Shown piece after piece: positions 19,353-20,703 of a stretch of DNA of 20,703 nt. Origin of the DNA: Clostridia bacterium (GTDB lineage Bacteria > Bacillota > Clostridia > Christensenellales > Borkfalkiaceae). The notes below the pieces were generated by a model that ran no database searches, was not told the DNA's origin, and worked only from the letters and a program-made list of their open reading frames with translations. Each line of letters begins with the position of its first letter. Positions within the stretch are counted from its first letter, which is position 1. The stretch lies in the NCBI GenBank assembly GCA_900767195.1, contig CAAFYG010000097.1, positions 1-20,703 of the forward strand, written 5' to 3'. The position numbers and the translations under genes were made by a program.

Positions 19353-19787
19353 ATGTCTAATTATAAATTCGGAGCAAAAGGCGAAGGCAAAGGAAAGGTT
19401 GTGTACAATGCCGGAATCATTAACGGAATCGTTGCGCTTGCCATCAACGAGGTGGAAGGCGTGCGGCTTGTTTCGGGAAAACGCAGAGGCATTTCTCTGT
19501 TCCTTGAAAAAGACGGCGTTTATGCGGACGTTTCCGTCGGCGTACATTACGGACATAATGTGCCGGAGCTTGCTTATCGGATTCAGCAGTCGATTAAGCA
19601 GAACGTGGAAACAATGACGAGATACACGGTGAAAAAAGTGGACGTACACATTCAGGACGTGGTTTTTGACGAACTGCCTGTGAAAGCCGAGCCGAAAAAC
19701 GCGGAAAACGCAGACGCTGCCGAAAATCCGGCGCATGCGGACGAACAGATGAAAGCGGAGCAAGCGGTTGGCACGGCACACAATTAA
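19353..19787 (+). CDS. Asp23/Gls24 family envelope stress response protein
   Basis: This 144-residue protein has an Asp23 domain (about 12-105): VVYNAGIINGIVALAINEVEGV, then KDGVYADVSVGVHYGHNVPE and the helix AYRIQQSIKQNVETMT, ending with VKKVDVHIQDVVFD. A Glu/Ala/Lys-rich tail (107-144) looks disordered. Family members are abundant cytoplasmic or membrane-associated proteins tied to cell-envelope or alkaline stress; their molecular action is not settled. In Clostridia an Asp23 gene commonly sits between spoIIIAH and nusB, as here. The start at 19353 lies 11 bases after GGGAG (19337-19341). It has its own promoter inside a terminator-like inverted repeat, so it can be expressed in vegetative cells independently of the spoIIIA operon. 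Confidence 0.92.
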   Translation: MSNYKFGAKGEGKGKVVYNAGIINGIVALAINEVEGVRLVSGKRRGISLFLEKDGVYADVSVGVHYGHNVPELAYRIQQSIKQNVETMTRYTVKKVDVHIQDVVFDELPVKAEPKNAENADAAENPAHADEQMKAEQAVGTAHN

Positions 19788-19834
19788 GCCGCGGAAAACA
19801 AAAGAAAAATATTTTACGATATACAGAGGTATTT

Positions 19835-20248
19835 ATGAGAAACGATTGTCGCGAAGCGGCGATGTGCGTGCTTTTTGCCGAGCAATTCAACGAAGACGGC
19901 TGCACGAGAGAATTTATCGGCAGAGTTTATAAGAAATTCGGTCTTGAACGCAAAGAAGATACGGAATTTGCGGACGCGCTTTTAAATGCGGCGAATACGC
20001 ATAAGGCGGAAATTATCGGCACGATCGAAAACGCTTCGCATCACTATCTCGAAAACCGGATTTTCCCGTTGGACAAGTGCGTATTGATGCTTGCGGTGGC
20101 GGAAATTTTATATTTCGACGATAAAGAAATTCCGCCCGTGGTTTCTGTTTCGGAAGCGACGAATCTTGCGAAAAAATATTCGGGCGATACGGCGGCGGAT
20201 TTTGTGAACGGCGTGCTTTCGGGTATTATCAATAAAAAAGCGGACTGA
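19835..20248 (+). CDS. nusB: Transcription antitermination factor NusB
   Basis: NusB is a small all-helical RNA-binding protein that joins NusE (S10) on boxA sequences to let RNA polymerase read through rRNA operons. The 137 residues are near family length. The N-terminal CREAAMCVLFAEQF (5-18) matches the usual R-x3-Aq-LY helix, and the C-terminal stretch PPVVSVSEATNLAKKYSG leading to DFVNGVLSGI is the most conserved part of NusB. The start ATG is preceded by AGAGG. It lies 47 bases after asp23 with no terminator between, so it is probably on the same transcript. Confidence 0.94.
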   Translation: MRNDCREAAMCVLFAEQFNEDGCTREFIGRVYKKFGLERKEDTEFADALLNAANTHKAEIIGTIENASHHYLENRIFPLDKCVLMLAVAEILYFDDKEIPPVVSVSEATNLAKKYSGDTAADFVNGVLSGIINKKAD

Positions 20249-20297
20249 AAGGCGGATTTTACTCGATTTTTCGGATATTTTCAGGCAGAAGGAACAT

Positions 20298-20703
20298 ATG
20301 AAAATCATTGACGGAAAAGCTCTCGCGGCGAGTATGCGGGAAAAATTGAAAGAAAAAGTTGCAACTTTCGGCGAGCCGATCACGCTTGCCGTGGTGTTGG
20401 CGGGCGAAAATCCCGCTTCGCAGGTGTATGTGAGGAATAAGGCGAAAGCGTGCGAGGAAGCAGGAATCAGATCGATTACGCGTTTGTTGCCCGAAAACTG
20501 CACGCAGGAAGAATTGGACGCCGAGCTTGATAACCTGGCGGCCGACGAAACCGTGAACGGAATTTTATTGCAACTGCCGTTGCCTGCTCATCTGAACGAG
20601 CGCGCGGCATTGAAAAAAATTCCCGTGGAAAAAGACGTGGACGGATTCAGCGAAGAGAACGTAGGCTTACTTGCCGCAAATCGCGGCGGGATTGCCGCTT
20701 GCA
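20298..20703 (+). CDS. folD: FolD, methylenetetrahydrofolate dehydrogenase/cyclohydrolase (3' end cut by window)
   Basis: FolD interconverts 5,10-methylene-, methenyl- and 10-formyl-tetrahydrofolate with NAD(P), supplying one-carbon units for purine and formyl-Met synthesis. The visible 135 residues are the N-terminal catalytic domain: AVVLAGENPASQVYVRNKAK (31-50; Tyr44 and Lys48 match the catalytic Tyr-x3-Lys), GILLQLPLP (88-96, with Gln92) and KDVDGF (112-117, with Asp115). The sequence ends at Cys135, where the family's PCTP segment would follow. The start ATG has AGAAGGA at 20287-20293. It is 49 bases after nusB, in the common nusB-folD order. The frame is open to the window end. Confidence 0.95.
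   Translation, partial: MKIIDGKALAASMREKLKEKVATFGEPITLAVVLAGENPASQVYVRNKAKACEEAGIRSITRLLPENCTQEELDAELDNLAADETVNGILLQLPLPAHLNERAALKKIPVEKDVDGFSEENVGLLAANRGGIAAC

Overview
The window is a stretch of bacterial chromosome in which every credible gene lies on the + strand. The gene set points to an anaerobic, endospore-forming member of the Bacillota (Clostridia-type). It has a complete spoIIIA sporulation locus followed by asp23-nusB-folD, an IspH-ribosomal protein S1 fusion, and a biotin-dependent decarboxylase operon with a Na+-pump-type membrane subunit. Purine-rich, moderate-GC coding sequence and AAGGAG-type ribosome binding sites agree with this. A finer placement (for example Christensenellales-like) would be a guess.

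Region 1 (1-1752). The first 250 bases or so encode the C-terminus of an [FeFe]-hydrogenase. They are far richer in G+C than the rest (174 of the first 240 bases) and run abruptly, in another frame, into an RNase HI gene that lacks its 5' end. This looks like a chimeric join (misassembly or recombination), so the hydrogenase should not be credited to this genome without checking. A TVP38/DedA-like membrane protein follows.

Region 2 (1753-7240). A 405-base gap carries short tandem repeats and a good sigma-A promoter. It leads to a five-gene operon: a divergent 12S-type (CoA-ester) carboxyltransferase, an OadG-like membrane anchor, a biotin carrier protein, the Na+-translocating decarboxylase beta subunit, and a 5S-type (pyruvate/oxaloacetate) carboxyltransferase. 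A strong hairpin terminator ends it. Two different carboxyltransferases with one biotin carrier and one pump suggest either a membrane-linked transcarboxylase or a dual-substrate Na+ pump.

Region 3 (7241-12179). A BaiN/HI0933-family flavoprotein with a TTG start is followed by a promoter and two overlapping fusion genes. These are cytidylate kinase-PlsC acyltransferase and IspH-S1, so four functions sit on two polypeptides. Inside the second gene, at the IspH/S1 boundary, there is a promoter-like element and a strong Shine-Dalgarno plus ATG that could make S1 alone.

Region 4 (12180-14294). htpG (Hsp90) is flanked by intrinsic terminators and appears to be transcribed alone.

Region 5 (14295-19190). 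spoIIIAA, AB, AC, AD, AE, AF, AG and AH are present in canonical order. They encode the mother-cell half of the feeding-tube channel that crosses the forespore membranes.

Region 6 (19191-20703). A 16-bp inverted repeat with a promoter in its loop separates spoIIIA from asp23 (Asp23/Gls24), nusB and a folD gene cut by the window end.
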